Shown: one piece after another, positions 27,587 to 36,649 of the stretch
Numbering within the stretch: position 1 is the first letter of the stretch
Layout: each line of letters starts with the position of its first letter
Source: Bradyrhizobium sp. CCBAU 53338
GTDB lineage: Bacteria > Pseudomonadota > Alphaproteobacteria > Rhizobiales > Xanthobacteraceae
DNA length: 64,000 bases
Assembly (NCBI RefSeq): GCF_015291665.1
Contig: NZ_CP030048.1
Location: 6,917,501 to 6,981,500, forward strand
Reading direction: 5' to 3'
The notes under the pieces: generated by a model
Database searches by the model: none
What the model saw: only the letters and a program-made list of their open reading frames with translations
What the model was told of the DNA's origin: nothing
Translations under genes and position numbers: made by a program

Positions 27587-28441
27587 TTACTGCGTCGGGC
27601 CGGCTGCGGAGGCGAAGGTGCTGGTGTCGCCGCTCGCAAACTTCTTCTTCGCCGATTCAACCCAGGAGGCGAAATCCTGGTCGTTCACCACGCGGATCGC
27701 GATCGGCATGAAGGCGTGGTCCTTGCCGCAAAGCTCCGAGCACTGGCCGTAGAACATGCCGGTCTTGGTGGCCTTGAACCAGGTCTCGTTCAGCCGGCCC
27801 GGAATGGCATCGATCTTGACGCCGAACGCCGGCAGCGCAAACGCGTGGATGACGTCGGCGCCGGTGACCTGAACGCGAATCACCTTGTTGACCGGCACCA
27901 CCATCTCGTTGTCGACGCCGAGCAGGCGGGGCTGCTTGTCCTGGGCCATCAGCGAGTCGAACTCGAACTTGCCGTTGTCGGGATAGGCGTAGGACCAGTA
28001 CCACTGCTTGCCGGTCGCCTTGATCGTCAGGTCCGCCTTCGGCACGTCGAGCTCGAGGAACAGCAGGCGGAACGACGGCACCGCGATGCCGACCAGAATC
28101 AGCACCGGCACCAGGGTCCACACCACCTCGATCAGCGTGTTGTGGGTGGTCCGCGACGGCACCGGATTGGCCTTCGCGTTGAACTTCACCACCACGATGA
28201 CGAGCAGCGCCAGAACGAACAGCGTGATCAGGATGATCAGCACCGACAGGAAATTATGGAACCAGACGATGTTGTCCATCACCGGGGAACCGGAGCCCTG
28301 CAGGTGCCACTCCCACGGCTCAGGCTGACCGAGCTCGGCAAATGCCGCGCCGCCCGTCGCCAGCATGATGCCAGCCGCCACTACGGCGATGGTGGCCATT
28401 CCCAGCAAATGCCGGCCCACCCGACCCATCGACATCCTCAT
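27587..28441 (-). CDS. ctaC: cytochrome c oxidase subunit II
   Basis: 284 residues. A signal-type N-terminus (LLGMATIAVVAAGIMLATGGAAFA) is followed by two helices around IVWFHNFLSVLIILITLFVLA and LIEVVWTLVPVLILVGIAVP. The periplasmic cupredoxin domain has the aromatic entry WYWSYAYPD, DVIHAF, and the CuA motif MFYGQCSELCGKDHAFMPI. It is the first gene of the cox operon; GGGGAG lies about 10 bases upstream of the ATG. Confidence 0.97.
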   Translation of the reverse strand: MRMSMGRVGRHLLGMATIAVVAAGIMLATGGAAFAELGQPEPWEWHLQGSGSPVMDNIVWFHNFLSVLIILITLFVLALLVIVVVKFNAKANPVPSRTTHNTLIEVVWTLVPVLILVGIAVPSFRLLFLELDVPKADLTIKATGKQWYWSYAYPDNGKFEFDSLMAQDKQPRLLGVDNEMVVPVNKVIRVQVTGADVIHAFALPAFGVKIDAIPGRLNETWFKATKTGMFYGQCSELCGKDHAFMPIAIRVVNDQDFASWVESAKKKFASGDTSTFASAAGPTQ

Positions 28442-28889
28442 GCCGTTCGCGCTCCCCTTACGAAATCACCCCAAGTGCATCCCCCCATTTTGTGGGGAAC
28501 GCTTATTCGATCCGCCCGTCTGACAAACCGCCGCTCAAGAATACCTCTAAGAGGAATTGGGGCCAGATCGCTAGAACGCCGAAATCAAGCCTCTCAAACC
28601 ATAATTCTTGATCTATCGCAATGCAGTCTTGAGCCCCCTCTGTCAGCGATCACCCGCAAGATATTTCCCAGTAACATCAGACAAAAATACCGCTTGCCGG
28701 GATGCCGCGGCTTGACAGCCGGATTGCCCGCTGTAGGCACAGGCGCAGGGCCCCGCAGGAACCTGATTCGTGGCGGCAATGGCGGCCAAGGCGGCGCGGA
28801 ATTTGCTTGCGATTTGCCTTCAAGACGCCGTCATTCCCGTATCAGTCCACCAGCGCGAGCGACCCGAGCGAGCAGAGGGACCGACCCTG
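28442..28889. other. divergent intergenic region, cox promoter side
   Basis: 448 bases between ctaC and the IalB-like gene. Two small palindromes are visible: CCTCTAAGAGG near 28551 and a CCCC-N8-GGGG arrangement near 28488-28497. I could not assign a confident promoter. Short frames here lack ribosome binding sites and domains. Confidence 0.4.
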
Positions 28890-29435
28890 ATGGGGCTTTC
28901 GAGACGGATGGCACGATCGGCTCTATGGCCGAATGACGGTCTCACGACGCTGATCGGCCTCCTGGCTGTCGTCCTTTTCCTTGCCGTGCCCGGCCTTGCC
29001 CATGCGCAGGGCGCGGTGCGCTCCCTCCATGGCGACTGGCAGATCCGCTGCGACACGCCTCCGGGCGCCCAGGCCGAGCAATGCGCCCTGATCCAGAGCG
29101 TGGTGGCGGAAGACCGCTCCAATGCCGGCCTCACCGTGATCGTACTCAAGACCGCCGACCAGAAGAGCCGCCTGATGCGCGTGGTCGCCCCCTTGGGCGT
29201 GCTGCTGCCCTCCGGCCTCGGGCTGAAGCTCGACAACCAGGACGTCGGTCGCGCCGGTTTCGTTCGCTGCCTGCCCAACGGCTGCGTCGCCGAGGTCGTC
29301 ATGGACGACAAGCTGCTCAGCCAGCTCCGCAGCGCCAAGACCGCGACCTTCATCATCTTCGAGACACCCGAGGAAGGCATCGGCTTCCCGCTCAGCCTCA
29401 ACGGCCTCGGCGAGGGCTACGACAAGCTGCCGTAG
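28890..29435 (+). CDS. invasion-associated locus B (IalB) family protein
   Basis: 181 residues from MGLSRRMARS at 28890. A signal peptide (LIGLLAVVLFLAVPGLAHAQ) leads to a periplasmic domain with the family marks GDWQIRCDTPPG, MRVVAPLGVLLPSGLGLK and GFVRCLPNGCVAEVVMDD; three conserved Cys are present, plus one in AEQCALIQ. IalB-type proteins are widespread in alphaproteobacteria; the Bartonella member is tied to red-cell invasion, but free-living members have unknown roles. It is monocistronic. Confidence 0.88.
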   Translation: MGLSRRMARSALWPNDGLTTLIGLLAVVLFLAVPGLAHAQGAVRSLHGDWQIRCDTPPGAQAEQCALIQSVVAEDRSNAGLTVIVLKTADQKSRLMRVVAPLGVLLPSGLGLKLDNQDVGRAGFVRCLPNGCVAEVVMDDKLLSQLRSAKTATFIIFETPEEGIGFPLSLNGLGEGYDKLP

Positions 29436-29544
29436 GACCTGGTCGCGGCGAACCTATTGTTTCCGTAATGTGACGCCTCGCGCTCTCGCGGAACCGTTCC
29501 GAAACCATTATCTTGCCTCACATCCCCCGATAATGGACGGACGC

Positions 29545-30972
29545 ATGACCAACCCTGCCACAACCTCCCTGCTCGACCGCGCCAATCTCGACCGCGACCA
29601 GGTTCGCAACGAGGTCGCACGCGGCCTTGCCGGAGCCGACGACGGCGAATTGTTCCTGGAATACAGCCAGACCGAAGCGCTGATGTTCGACAATGGGCGG
29701 CTGAAGCAGGCGACCTACGACACCTCGCAAGGTTTTGGCCTGCGCGCCGTCAAGGACGACGCGGTCGGCTATGCGCATTCCTCCGACGTGTCGCTGCCGG
29801 CGCTGATTCGCGCGGCCGATGCGGTCGCGGCCGTGCGCGGCGGCTATTCCGGCAGCTTCGCGGCCCCGCCTCCGCACACCAATGTGCGGCTCTATGGCGA
29901 TGAGAATCCGCTCGACGCTCCGGGCTTCGAGACCAAGGTCAAGCTGCTTGCCGAAATCGACGCGTACCTGCGCGACAAGGATCCTCGGGTGCGGCAGGTC
30001 AGCGTCAGCCTGGGTGCGACCTGGCAGGTGGTCGAGATCCTGCGGCCCGACGGCGAGAGCTACCGCGACATCCGCCCGCTGGTGCGCGTCAATGTCTCCG
30101 TCGTCGCTGGACAAGGCGACCGCCAGGAGAGCGGCAGCAAGGGCTATGGCGGTCGCGCCGGCTATGCCGAATTCATCGAGACCAGGTCCTGGCGCGATGC
30201 CGCCGACGGCGCGCTGCGCGAGGCGCTGGTGAATCTGGAATCGATTCCCGCCCCCGCCGGCGAGATGGACGTCGTGCTCGGCGCCGGCTGGCCCGGCGTG
30301 ATGCTGCATGAAGCGGTCGGTCACGGCCTCGAAGGCGACTTCAACCGCAAGAAGACGTCGGCGTTCGCCGGCCTGATGGGCCAGCAGGTCGCCGCCAAGG
30401 GCGTCACCGTGATCGACGACGGCACCATTGCCTCGCGCCGCGGCTCGCTGTCGATCGACGACGAGGGCACGCCGACCAATCGCACCGTTCTGATCGAGGA
30501 CGGCATTCTCGTCGGCTACATGCAGGACCGCCAGAACGCGCGGCTGATGAACATGAAGCCGACCGGCAACGGCCGTCGCCAGGGCTACGCCCATGTACCG
30601 ATGCCGCGCATGACCAACACCTACATGCTCGCAGGCGATCGCGACCCGGCCGAGATTTTGGCGTCGGTGAAGAACGGCGTGTTCGCCGCGAATTTCGGCG
30701 GCGGACAGGTCGACATCACATCGGGCAAATACGTGTTCCAGTGCACCGAGGCCTACAAGATCGAGAACGGCAAGATCGGCGCGCCGCTGAAGGGCGCCAT
30801 GCTGATCGGCAACGGGCCGACCGACCTGCATCGCATCCGCATGATCGGCAACGATCTGGCGCTCGATACCGGCATCGGCACCTGCGGCAAGAACGGTCAG
30901 GGCGTGCCTGTCGGCGTCGGCCAGCCGTCGCTTCTGATGGAACGCATTACGGTGGGTGGAACGGGCGCATGA
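29545..30972 (+). CDS. tldD: metalloprotease TldD
   Basis: 475 residues from MTNPATTSL at 29545; a Met at 29533 is possible. It is one half of the TldD/TldE zinc protease that trims unfolded peptides and some RiPP precursors. The catalytic HEAVGHGLEGDF starts with His255, and the downstream Cys needed for zinc binding appears to be in GTCGKNGQGVPVG near the C-terminus. No pmbA/tldE copy is in this window. The stop overlaps the lepB start by 4 bases. Confidence 0.95.
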   Translation: MTNPATTSLLDRANLDRDQVRNEVARGLAGADDGELFLEYSQTEALMFDNGRLKQATYDTSQGFGLRAVKDDAVGYAHSSDVSLPALIRAADAVAAVRGGYSGSFAAPPPHTNVRLYGDENPLDAPGFETKVKLLAEIDAYLRDKDPRVRQVSVSLGATWQVVEILRPDGESYRDIRPLVRVNVSVVAGQGDRQESGSKGYGGRAGYAEFIETRSWRDAADGALREALVNLESIPAPAGEMDVVLGAGWPGVMLHEAVGHGLEGDFNRKKTSAFAGLMGQQVAAKGVTVIDDGTIASRRGSLSIDDEGTPTNRTVLIEDGILVGYMQDRQNARLMNMKPTGNGRRQGYAHVPMPRMTNTYMLAGDRDPAEILASVKNGVFAANFGGGQVDITSGKYVFQCTEAYKIENGKIGAPLKGAMLIGNGPTDLHRIRMIGNDLALDTGIGTCGKNGQGVPVGVGQPSLLMERITVGGTGA

Positions 30973-31748
30973 GCGTTGAGGACAAAGTGACTGTCAGCAC
31001 CAAGCGAAAGAGCAGCGGCTGGGGCAGCCAGCTGGTGCAGCTCGCCGGCATCGTCGCCGCCGTCTTCATCGCCAAGGGCGCGCTGGCGGAGCCGTTCTAC
31101 GTGCCGTCGGGCTCGATGGAGCCGACGCTGTTGATCGGCGACGCCTTGCTCGCCTCGAAATTTCCCTATGGCTACGGCACCTCGTCGCTGCCGATCCAGA
31201 TCAACCTGCCCGAAACCGGCCGCGTGTTCGCGGAGACGCCGAAGGCAGGCGACGTGGTCGTGTTCCGCTGGCCCGGCGATCGCTCGCAGGCCTGGGTCAA
31301 GCGCGTCGTGGGCCTTCCCGGCGACCGCATCCAGATGCGGCAGGGCCAACTGTTCATCAACGACCGTCCGGCCGAACTGAAGCCGGATGGCGTCGGCGCC
31401 GCCGAGGACGACAATGGCGGCAGCGAGCCCGCCTACCGCTACGTCGAGACGCTTCCGAATGGCGTCAAGCACCTGATCTTCAAGATGCGCGACAACGGTC
31501 CGCTCGACAACACGCCCGAAGTCACGGTGCCCGCGGGGCACCTGTTCGTGCTCGGCGACAACAGAGACAACTCGGCCGACAGCCGCGTGCCGCTGCGCTC
31601 CGGCGGCGTCGGCCTGCTGCCGATCGACAATCTGGTCGGCCGTGCGGACGCCGTGCTCGGTTCCTGGGATCTCGGCATGCGCGGTCAGCCGGTCTGGACC
31701 TGGCTCTCCGGCTTCCGCCTCGCGCGGTTCTTCACCGCCGTGCACTGA
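30969..31748 (+). CDS. lepB: signal peptidase I
   Basis: 259 residues from the ATG at 30969. A single N-terminal membrane segment (LVQLAGIVAAVFIAKGALAE) precedes the catalytic Ser49 in VPSGSMEPTL. The general base Lys111 is in WVKRVVGLPGDRI, and box E is seen as LGDNRDNSADSR. It is a type I bacterial signal peptidase facing the periplasm. The ATGA overlap with tldD suggests coupled translation. The membrane anchor count (one) fits alphaproteobacterial members. Confidence 0.96.
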   Translation: MSVEDKVTVSTKRKSSGWGSQLVQLAGIVAAVFIAKGALAEPFYVPSGSMEPTLLIGDALLASKFPYGYGTSSLPIQINLPETGRVFAETPKAGDVVVFRWPGDRSQAWVKRVVGLPGDRIQMRQGQLFINDRPAELKPDGVGAAEDDNGGSEPAYRYVETLPNGVKHLIFKMRDNGPLDNTPEVTVPAGHLFVLGDNRDNSADSRVPLRSGGVGLLPIDNLVGRADAVLGSWDLGMRGQPVWTWLSGFRLARFFTAVH

Positions 31749-31757
31749 GCTGAGCTC

Positions 31758-32105
31758 GTGACCTTCGACGACGTCAGGAAATTCGTGCTGACGTGGCCGG
31801 AGGTCGAGGACGGCACCTCCTACGGCACACCGGCGCTGAAAGTGCGCAAGAAGATGCTGGCGCGCCTGAAAGAGGACGGCGACAGCCTGGTGATGCCTGA
31901 TGTTCCGATCGACGAGCGTGCGATGCTGGTCGAGAGCCAGCCGGAAATCTTCCACTTCACCGACCACTACGCCGATTATCCGATCGTGCTGATCCGCTTG
32001 TCCAAGGCGAAGCGCGCGATCCTGGAGCCGCTGCTGCGGCGGCGTTGGCGCACGCTGGCCTCGAAGGCGGCGCGGGCGGATTATGATGCGCGCGAGAGCG
32101 CGTGA
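31758..32105 (+). CDS. MmcQ/YjbR family protein
   Basis: 115 residues from a GTG at 31758. The family fold is evident from TFDDVRKFVLTWPEVEDGTSYGTPALKVRKKMLARL at the N-terminus (first 36 residues) and the late LRRRWRTLASKAARAD. MmcQ/YjbR proteins have a DNA-binding-like double-wing fold but no proven function. The stop overlaps the next gene's GTG by 4 bases and it lies 9 bases after lepB. Confidence 0.85.
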   Translation: MTFDDVRKFVLTWPEVEDGTSYGTPALKVRKKMLARLKEDGDSLVMPDVPIDERAMLVESQPEIFHFTDHYADYPIVLIRLSKAKRAILEPLLRRRWRTLASKAARADYDARESA

Positions 32106-32680
32106 CGCTCGCGATGGATGAAGCCCGCTTCCTCGCGCTGGCACTGAAGAATCCGGTCAACGTTGCAATCCTCGACGAGCTCCACCACCTCGCGCTGCCG
32201 GATGCGTGGCTGGTCTCTGGATGCCTGGTGCAATCGGTGTGGAACGTGCTGACCGGCCGCGCCATCGATCACGGCATTGCCGATTACGACGTCTTCTACT
32301 TCGACCCTGATACCTCCTGGGACGCGGAGGACGCCGTGATCCGCCGACTGCAAGCGCGGCTCGATCATCTCGGCGCCAGGATCGAGATCCGTAATCAGGC
32401 ACGCGTGCATCTGTGGTACCCGGCCAAGCATGGCCTGCCGTATCCGCCACTGCGGTGCTCGGCCGACGGTATGGACCGTTTCCTCACGCAGAACACGCAA
32501 GTGGGCGTGAGGCGCGTGGACGGCGGGTTCGACGTCTATGCGCCACACGGCTTCGACGATGTCGCAGGTCTGGTTGCGCGGCCAAATCCGGGCGCCAATT
32601 TCTCCGCGGCGAATTACGCGGTGAAAGCCGAGAGATGGAAGGCCTTGTGGCCAGAGCTTACGGTGATTGCGGCAGAATGA
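32102..32680 (+). CDS. nucleotidyltransferase-family protein (DUF925 type)
   Basis: 192 residues with a GTG start at 32102 (GTGA overlap), or 188 from an ATG at 32114. The nucleotidyltransferase core is seen as WLVSGCLVQSVWNVLTG followed by the acidic pair in HGIADYDVFYFD. WYPAKHGLPYPPLRCSADGM and YAPHGFDDVAGLVARPN complete the family. Members are predicted nucleotidyltransferases with unknown substrate. It is the last gene of the tldD-lepB-mmcQ run, and 7 bases separate its stop from a convergent gene. Confidence 0.85.
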   Translation: MTLAMDEARFLALALKNPVNVAILDELHHLALPDAWLVSGCLVQSVWNVLTGRAIDHGIADYDVFYFDPDTSWDAEDAVIRRLQARLDHLGARIEIRNQARVHLWYPAKHGLPYPPLRCSADGMDRFLTQNTQVGVRRVDGGFDVYAPHGFDDVAGLVARPNPGANFSAANYAVKAERWKALWPELTVIAAE

Positions 32681-32687
32681 TCCTTGC

Positions 32688-33254
32688 CTATCTCACCACG
32701 CCCGATATGAACCCGGCCTTGCGCCGTGGCGGCTTGATGTCCTTTTTCAGGAAGCAGCGCGCTTCGCGGCCGGTATAGCCGGGACGCGCATAGGTGAAGG
32801 CGCGGCATTTGTTGTCGGCGGTGCAGGCGGCCTTGCAGACCTCCTCGCCCTCGCCTTCCTTGAGGTCGAAATTGCGCAGATCGCCGCCGGGGCGGTCGAT
32901 CGAAGTCTCCACGCCCTCGACGCGAGGCTCGATCACGCCGGCACCGCGCACCCCGGAGATGCAGCAATTGGCGGGCTGTCGCGGCGGCACGGTATTCTTG
33001 AGCCAGCACACCGCCGCAGCGCCGTCGATATCAGGATAGCTGAAGCTCCAGGCGCGGCACTTTCGATCGCGCTCACAGAGCAGCGCACAATCCTCGGGAT
33101 CGCCTGATGTGACCGGCGTGTTGAAATAGTCGCCACCCGGCCGGTCGAACGCCGTCTGCGCACGCGCGGGCACGCTCGCAAAGGCGAGCGCAAGCAGCGT
33201 GACACAGGCCACGACGCAGGCCATGACGGCCCCAGGCAGGCGGCCCTTCCCCAT
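32688..33254 (-). CDS. secreted tandem PAN/Apple-domain protein
   Basis: 188 residues from MGKGRLPGAV at 33254. A signal peptide (VMACVVACVTLLALAFASVPARA) leads to two repeats starting DRPGGDYFN (near 39) and DRPGGDLRN (near 122). Each repeat has the Cys pattern of PAN domains (DCALLCERDRKCRAWSFSYP; VCKAACTADNKCRAFTYARP), so the protein arose by internal duplication. PAN domains bind proteins or glycans; the partner is unknown. It is probably periplasmic. Confidence 0.85.
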   Translation of the reverse strand: MGKGRLPGAVMACVVACVTLLALAFASVPARAQTAFDRPGGDYFNTPVTSGDPEDCALLCERDRKCRAWSFSYPDIDGAAAVCWLKNTVPPRQPANCCISGVRGAGVIEPRVEGVETSIDRPGGDLRNFDLKEGEGEEVCKAACTADNKCRAFTYARPGYTGREARCFLKKDIKPPRRKAGFISGVVR

Positions 33255-33406
33255 CGGAACAGCTTTCGAGTTATTGACGGCGCTCAGGTTTTTCGGCCGG
33301 TCATTTGATCGCCGCAAACCTGTACGGGCGATGAACGGCCTAAAACCTGGTCGTTGGCCTATTTGCCTAGAGGCTTCTCGACAAGAACACGCGTCAGGGC
33401 CGGAAT

Positions 33407-34777
33407 CTAGAACGCGTATTCCGCGTAGGCCGGTTCCACCGAGCCCTGCCAGGCACCGTTGAACTTCTCGAGCATCTCCTCGGCCGGGGTCCGGCCGGAA
33501 TCGATGATGCGGTCGAGCGGCTCCAGATGCCGCGTTTCGTCGCGGCCGATTGCATCGATGCGGCCGCGGCGACGCAGGCCCGCATGTGCCAGAACGAGGC
33601 ATTCCTTGGCGATCTCGAACAGATAGCGGTCCTTGATCCGCGCCTTGAAGCCGAAGCGCGGCACGTCGTCGCGCAGCGCCTGGCGCTCGAGCGCGGTCCA
33701 GTGCTTCACCAGATCCCAGGCCGCATCGAGCGACACGTCGTCATAGAGCAGCCCGGCCCAGAACGCCGACAGCGCCGGCAGGCGGCCCCACGGGCCACCA
33801 TCGGAGCCGCGCATCTCGAGGTAACGCTTCAGCCGCACCTCCGGGAAGATCGTTGAGAGATGATTGGCCCAGTCCGACAGCGTCGGACGTTCGCCGGGCA
33901 GATTGTTGTTGCGGCCGTCGAAGAAGGCGCGGAACGAGGAGCCCGATACGTCGATGTAATCGTCGCCACGCTTGACGAAATACATGGGCACGTCGAGCGC
34001 ATAGTCGACATAGCGCTCGAAGCCCATGCCGTCCTCGAAGGCCCACGGCATCATGCCGGCGCGCGCATTGTCGGTGTCGCGCCAGATCTCGGAACGGAAG
34101 GAGAGGAAGCCGTTCGGCTTGCCTTCGGTGAACGGCGAGTTCGCGAACAGGGCGGTTGCGACCGGCTGGAGCGCCAGCGAGACGCGCAGCTTCTTGACCA
34201 TGTCGGTTTCGGAGGAGAAGTCGAGATTGGTCTGCACCGTGCAGGTCCGGTACATCATGTCGAGGCCGTATTGACCGACCTTCGGCATGTAATTGGTCAT
34301 GATCTTGTAGCGACCCTTGGGCATCACCGGGATGTCGGCGCGCGACCAGGACGGCGTCATGCCGAGGCCGAGGAAGCCGATGCCGAGCGGGGTCGCGATC
34401 TCGCGCACTTGCGCCAGATGCGCCATCAGCTCGCTCTGGGTTTGGTGCACGTTCTCGACCGGTGCACCCGAAAGCTCGAACTGTCCGCCGGGCTCCAGCG
34501 AGATCGCGCCGCCGCCGGTGACGTCGTAGAGGCCGATGATGTTGCCCTTCTCCATGATCGGCTCCCAGCCGAGCAGGAGCTTCATGCCTTCGAGCAGCGC
34601 GCCGATGCCGCGTGCGCCTTCGTAGGGCACGGGGCGGTGGCCCTCGAGCGTGAACGGCGTCTTCTCGTGCTCGGTACCCATGCGGAATTCGGACGGGTCC
34701 TTGCAGCCGGCCTCGAACCACGCAACGAGCTCGTCGCGCGATTGCAGCGGCGTCATATCGATCTGGTCTCGCGCCAT
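33407..34777 (-). CDS. gshA: glutamate-cysteine ligase
   Basis: 456 residues, the plant/alphaproteobacterial class of the enzyme that makes gamma-glutamylcysteine for glutathione. Marks include FRMGTEHEKTPFTLEG near the N-terminus, EPGGQFELSGAP (substrate and metal binding), MMYRTCTVQTNLDFSSE and LRKLRDAR-type EMRGSDGGPWGRLPALSAFW. The two Cys that form the redox switch in plant enzymes cannot be confirmed. A glutathione S-transferase lies 700 bases away. Upstream, the MarR gene is on the same strand, 101 bases apart. Confidence 0.95.
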   Translation of the reverse strand: MARDQIDMTPLQSRDELVAWFEAGCKDPSEFRMGTEHEKTPFTLEGHRPVPYEGARGIGALLEGMKLLLGWEPIMEKGNIIGLYDVTGGGAISLEPGGQFELSGAPVENVHQTQSELMAHLAQVREIATPLGIGFLGLGMTPSWSRADIPVMPKGRYKIMTNYMPKVGQYGLDMMYRTCTVQTNLDFSSETDMVKKLRVSLALQPVATALFANSPFTEGKPNGFLSFRSEIWRDTDNARAGMMPWAFEDGMGFERYVDYALDVPMYFVKRGDDYIDVSGSSFRAFFDGRNNNLPGERPTLSDWANHLSTIFPEVRLKRYLEMRGSDGGPWGRLPALSAFWAGLLYDDVSLDAAWDLVKHWTALERQALRDDVPRFGFKARIKDRYLFEIAKECLVLAHAGLRRRGRIDAIGRDETRHLEPLDRIIDSGRTPAEEMLEKFNGAWQGSVEPAYAEYAF

Positions 34778-34878
34778 ATCAAACTCTAATCAAAAGGGCG
34801 CTTCGACCGAAGGCGCGCGGGTGACGGGGATGGTCCGCGAACCCACCGGGCGCGCGGACGAGCTTGTGAGCCGCGCGG

Positions 34879-35376
34879 TCATCGCGACGGCGAGGTTTCG
34901 TTGACGTTGGCGACGGGCGGCAGCTTCATCTCGCCGCACGAGCAACCCAGCCGGTCGAGCAGACCGCTGAGCTTGAGGGCATCGGCATCGGACAGTTTCG
35001 AGCCGACATATTTCTCGATCGCGGCCGAGTAGGCGCCCCACATCCGCTTCTGCAGCTCGCGGCCGGCCTCCGTGATCTCGACGAACTGGCCGCGCTTGTC
35101 GATCTTGCATTCGCGCCGCGAGGCGAGGCCTTCGTCGACGAGGCGATCAATCAATCGCGAGGTGGAGTATTGCGGGATCAGCATCTGCCGCTCGAGTTCC
35201 ACCGGCCGCAGCTCCCCGCTCGGGGCGCGCGACAATTCGAGGAGCGCGTCGTACCAGGCGAGCGGCGGGAACCCGGCCTTCTTCAGATCCTGCTCGACAC
35301 AGTCGAGCACGCGGCTCTGTACCCGCATCAGGCGGATCCAGGCGCTGGTTGCCTCGGTCGATGGTTTACGTTTCAT
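34879..35376 (-). CDS. MarR family transcriptional regulator
   Basis: 165 residues from MKRKPSTEA at 35376. The winged helix is seen as LPRALWYDALLELSRAP-type PLAWYDALLELSRAPSGELR, then QMLIPQYSTSRLIDRLVDEG as the recognition segment and the wing CKIDKRGQFVEITEAG. A C-terminal GCSCGEMK Cys cluster could sense oxidants or metals. It is divergent from a glutathione S-transferase, the classic layout for a MarR repressor controlling its neighbour and itself; two identical palindromes lie between them. Confidence 0.9.
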   Translation of the reverse strand: MKRKPSTEATSAWIRLMRVQSRVLDCVEQDLKKAGFPPLAWYDALLELSRAPSGELRPVELERQMLIPQYSTSRLIDRLVDEGLASRRECKIDKRGQFVEITEAGRELQKRMWGAYSAAIEKYVGSKLSDADALKLSGLLDRLGCSCGEMKLPPVANVNETSPSR

Positions 35377-35416
35377 GGTCCCGCTCAAACTCGTCGTCCG
35401 CTTCTTACCCCACTCG

Positions 35417-35456
35417 ATGCACCTGCATCAATCTTGACTATTGCATGCAGATGCAT
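35417..35456. promoter_or_regulatory. paired MarR-type operators between marR and gst
   Basis: Two identical palindromes ATGCA-N2-TGCAT at 35417-35428 and 35445-35456 lie 28 bases apart centre to centre. TTGACT (35434-35439) sits between them on the plus strand as a candidate -35 for the GST gene. Spacing by nearly three turns places both on a similar DNA face. Binding by the adjacent MarR protein is inferred. Confidence 0.6.
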
Positions 35457-35502
35457 GTAGGCGTTCCTTCGCCCCAACCAAGCGTCAAGAGGAGGAAATT
35501 CC

Positions 35503-36117
35503 ATGAAACTGTATTACTCGCCCGGCGCCTGCTCGCTGTCCCCCCATATCGCACTCCTCGAGGCCGACCTGCCTTATGAGTTGGTCAAGGTCGATATCCG
35601 GGCCAAGAAGCTCGAGAACGGTGAAGACTATCTGAAGGTCAATCCGAAGGGTCAGGTCCCCGCGCTGGGCCTCGACAGCGGGGAGATCGTGACCGAAGGC
35701 CCGGTCATTGTCCAGATGATCGCCGACAAGGCCCCGGCCAAAGCACTGGCGCCCGCGCGCGACAGTTCCGAGCGCTACAAGCTGCTCGAATGGCTGAACT
35801 TCCTCACCTCCGAGGTGCACAAGAGTTTTGGCCCGATGTTCGCGCCGGCGCTGAACGACGACGCCAAGGCGTTCTTCAGGGATCGCGTCATGGGCAAGCT
35901 GAAGCATATCGACAGCGAGCTCGCCGGCAAAGACTACCTCATGGGCAAGCAGTTCTCGGTCGCCGACGGCTATCTCTTCACGATGCTGACCTGGGGCGAC
36001 CGGATGAAGTTCGACCTCTCCGCCATGCCTCACCTCACCGCCTACAAGGCCCGCGTCGCGGCACGGCCGAAGGTGCAGGAGGCGTTGAAGAAGGAAGGGC
36101 TGGCGCAGGCCGCCTAA
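35503..36117 (+). CDS. glutathione S-transferase
   Basis: 204 residues with a thioredoxin-fold N-terminus (MKLYYSPGACSLSPHIALLE) of the beta class. The Cys in GACS is the usual catalytic thiol of bacterial beta-class enzymes, and GQVPALGLD and TEGPVIVQMIAD form the glutathione site. The helical C-terminus carries the N-capping-type FSVADGYLFTMLTW. It conjugates glutathione to electrophiles. A strong AGAGGAGG ribosome site precedes the ATG. The divergent MarR protein is its probable repressor. Confidence 0.94.
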   Translation: MKLYYSPGACSLSPHIALLEADLPYELVKVDIRAKKLENGEDYLKVNPKGQVPALGLDSGEIVTEGPVIVQMIADKAPAKALAPARDSSERYKLLEWLNFLTSEVHKSFGPMFAPALNDDAKAFFRDRVMGKLKHIDSELAGKDYLMGKQFSVADGYLFTMLTWGDRMKFDLSAMPHLTAYKARVAARPKVQEALKKEGLAQAA

Positions 36118-36141
36118 GGCGCGCAAAAACCATCAGTCATC

Positions 36142-36171
36142 AAGGGCCGGGTCGATGATCCGGCCCTTTTT
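36142..36171 (+). terminator. rho-independent terminator after gst
   Basis: AAGGGCCGG (36142-36150) pairs with CCGGCCCTT (36160-36168) around a 9-nt loop and is followed by a short T run. It lies 25 bases after the GST stop. Confidence 0.75.
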
Positions 36172-36340
36172 ACCGCCGACGCGCTGAAACCGAGCCCGCT
36201 TCGTCGGATCATCGTACCTTAATTAGACTTATGAACTACTGTTCGCCAAACGTAAGTGGTGCTGTCTTGTCTCTGCCCGTGAAGCGGGCGAGCGTGGTCG
36301 AATTCATTGAAGAATTTTTGGACTCTCATCGGAGTTGAAC

Positions 36341-36649
36341 TTGACGATTGCCATCGTCCTGATCGTTGCAAGCGCATTGGTGGGAATAGCGACAGGTTAC
36401 GTATTCAGGATCTGGGCGCTGGTCGTGTTCTCGCCACTCATCGCGGTCTTCTCGGCAGTAATTCTGCACGCCTATCAGTTCGGAATGCTGGCGGGCGTGA
36501 TCATCATTGCGGTCTGCCTTGCCGTTTCTCAGCTCGCCTACTTTGCAGCTGCGTATCTGTTGCAGGCGCGCGAGGCCTCACCCCATGAGGAAGTCGACGG
36601 CCAGCCACGCAAGATAAGCGAGCAGAAAATCCCCCGCCAGCACGAGTAA
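36341..36649 (+). CDS. small membrane protein of unknown function
   Basis: About 102 residues. The start is most likely the TTG at 36341, because GGAG at 36331-36334 is well spaced for it and too close for the TTG at 36335. Three hydrophobic segments are seen (LTIAIVLIVASALVGIATGY, IWALVVFSPLIAVFSAVIL, AGVIIIAVCLAVSQLAYFAA), then a charged tail (KISEQKIPRQHE). I do not recognise a family. Its 3' end overlaps a small gene on the other strand by 72 bases. Confidence 0.6.
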   Translation: MTIAIVLIVASALVGIATGYVFRIWALVVFSPLIAVFSAVILHAYQFGMLAGVIIIAVCLAVSQLAYFAAAYLLQAREASPHEEVDGQPRKISEQKIPRQHE

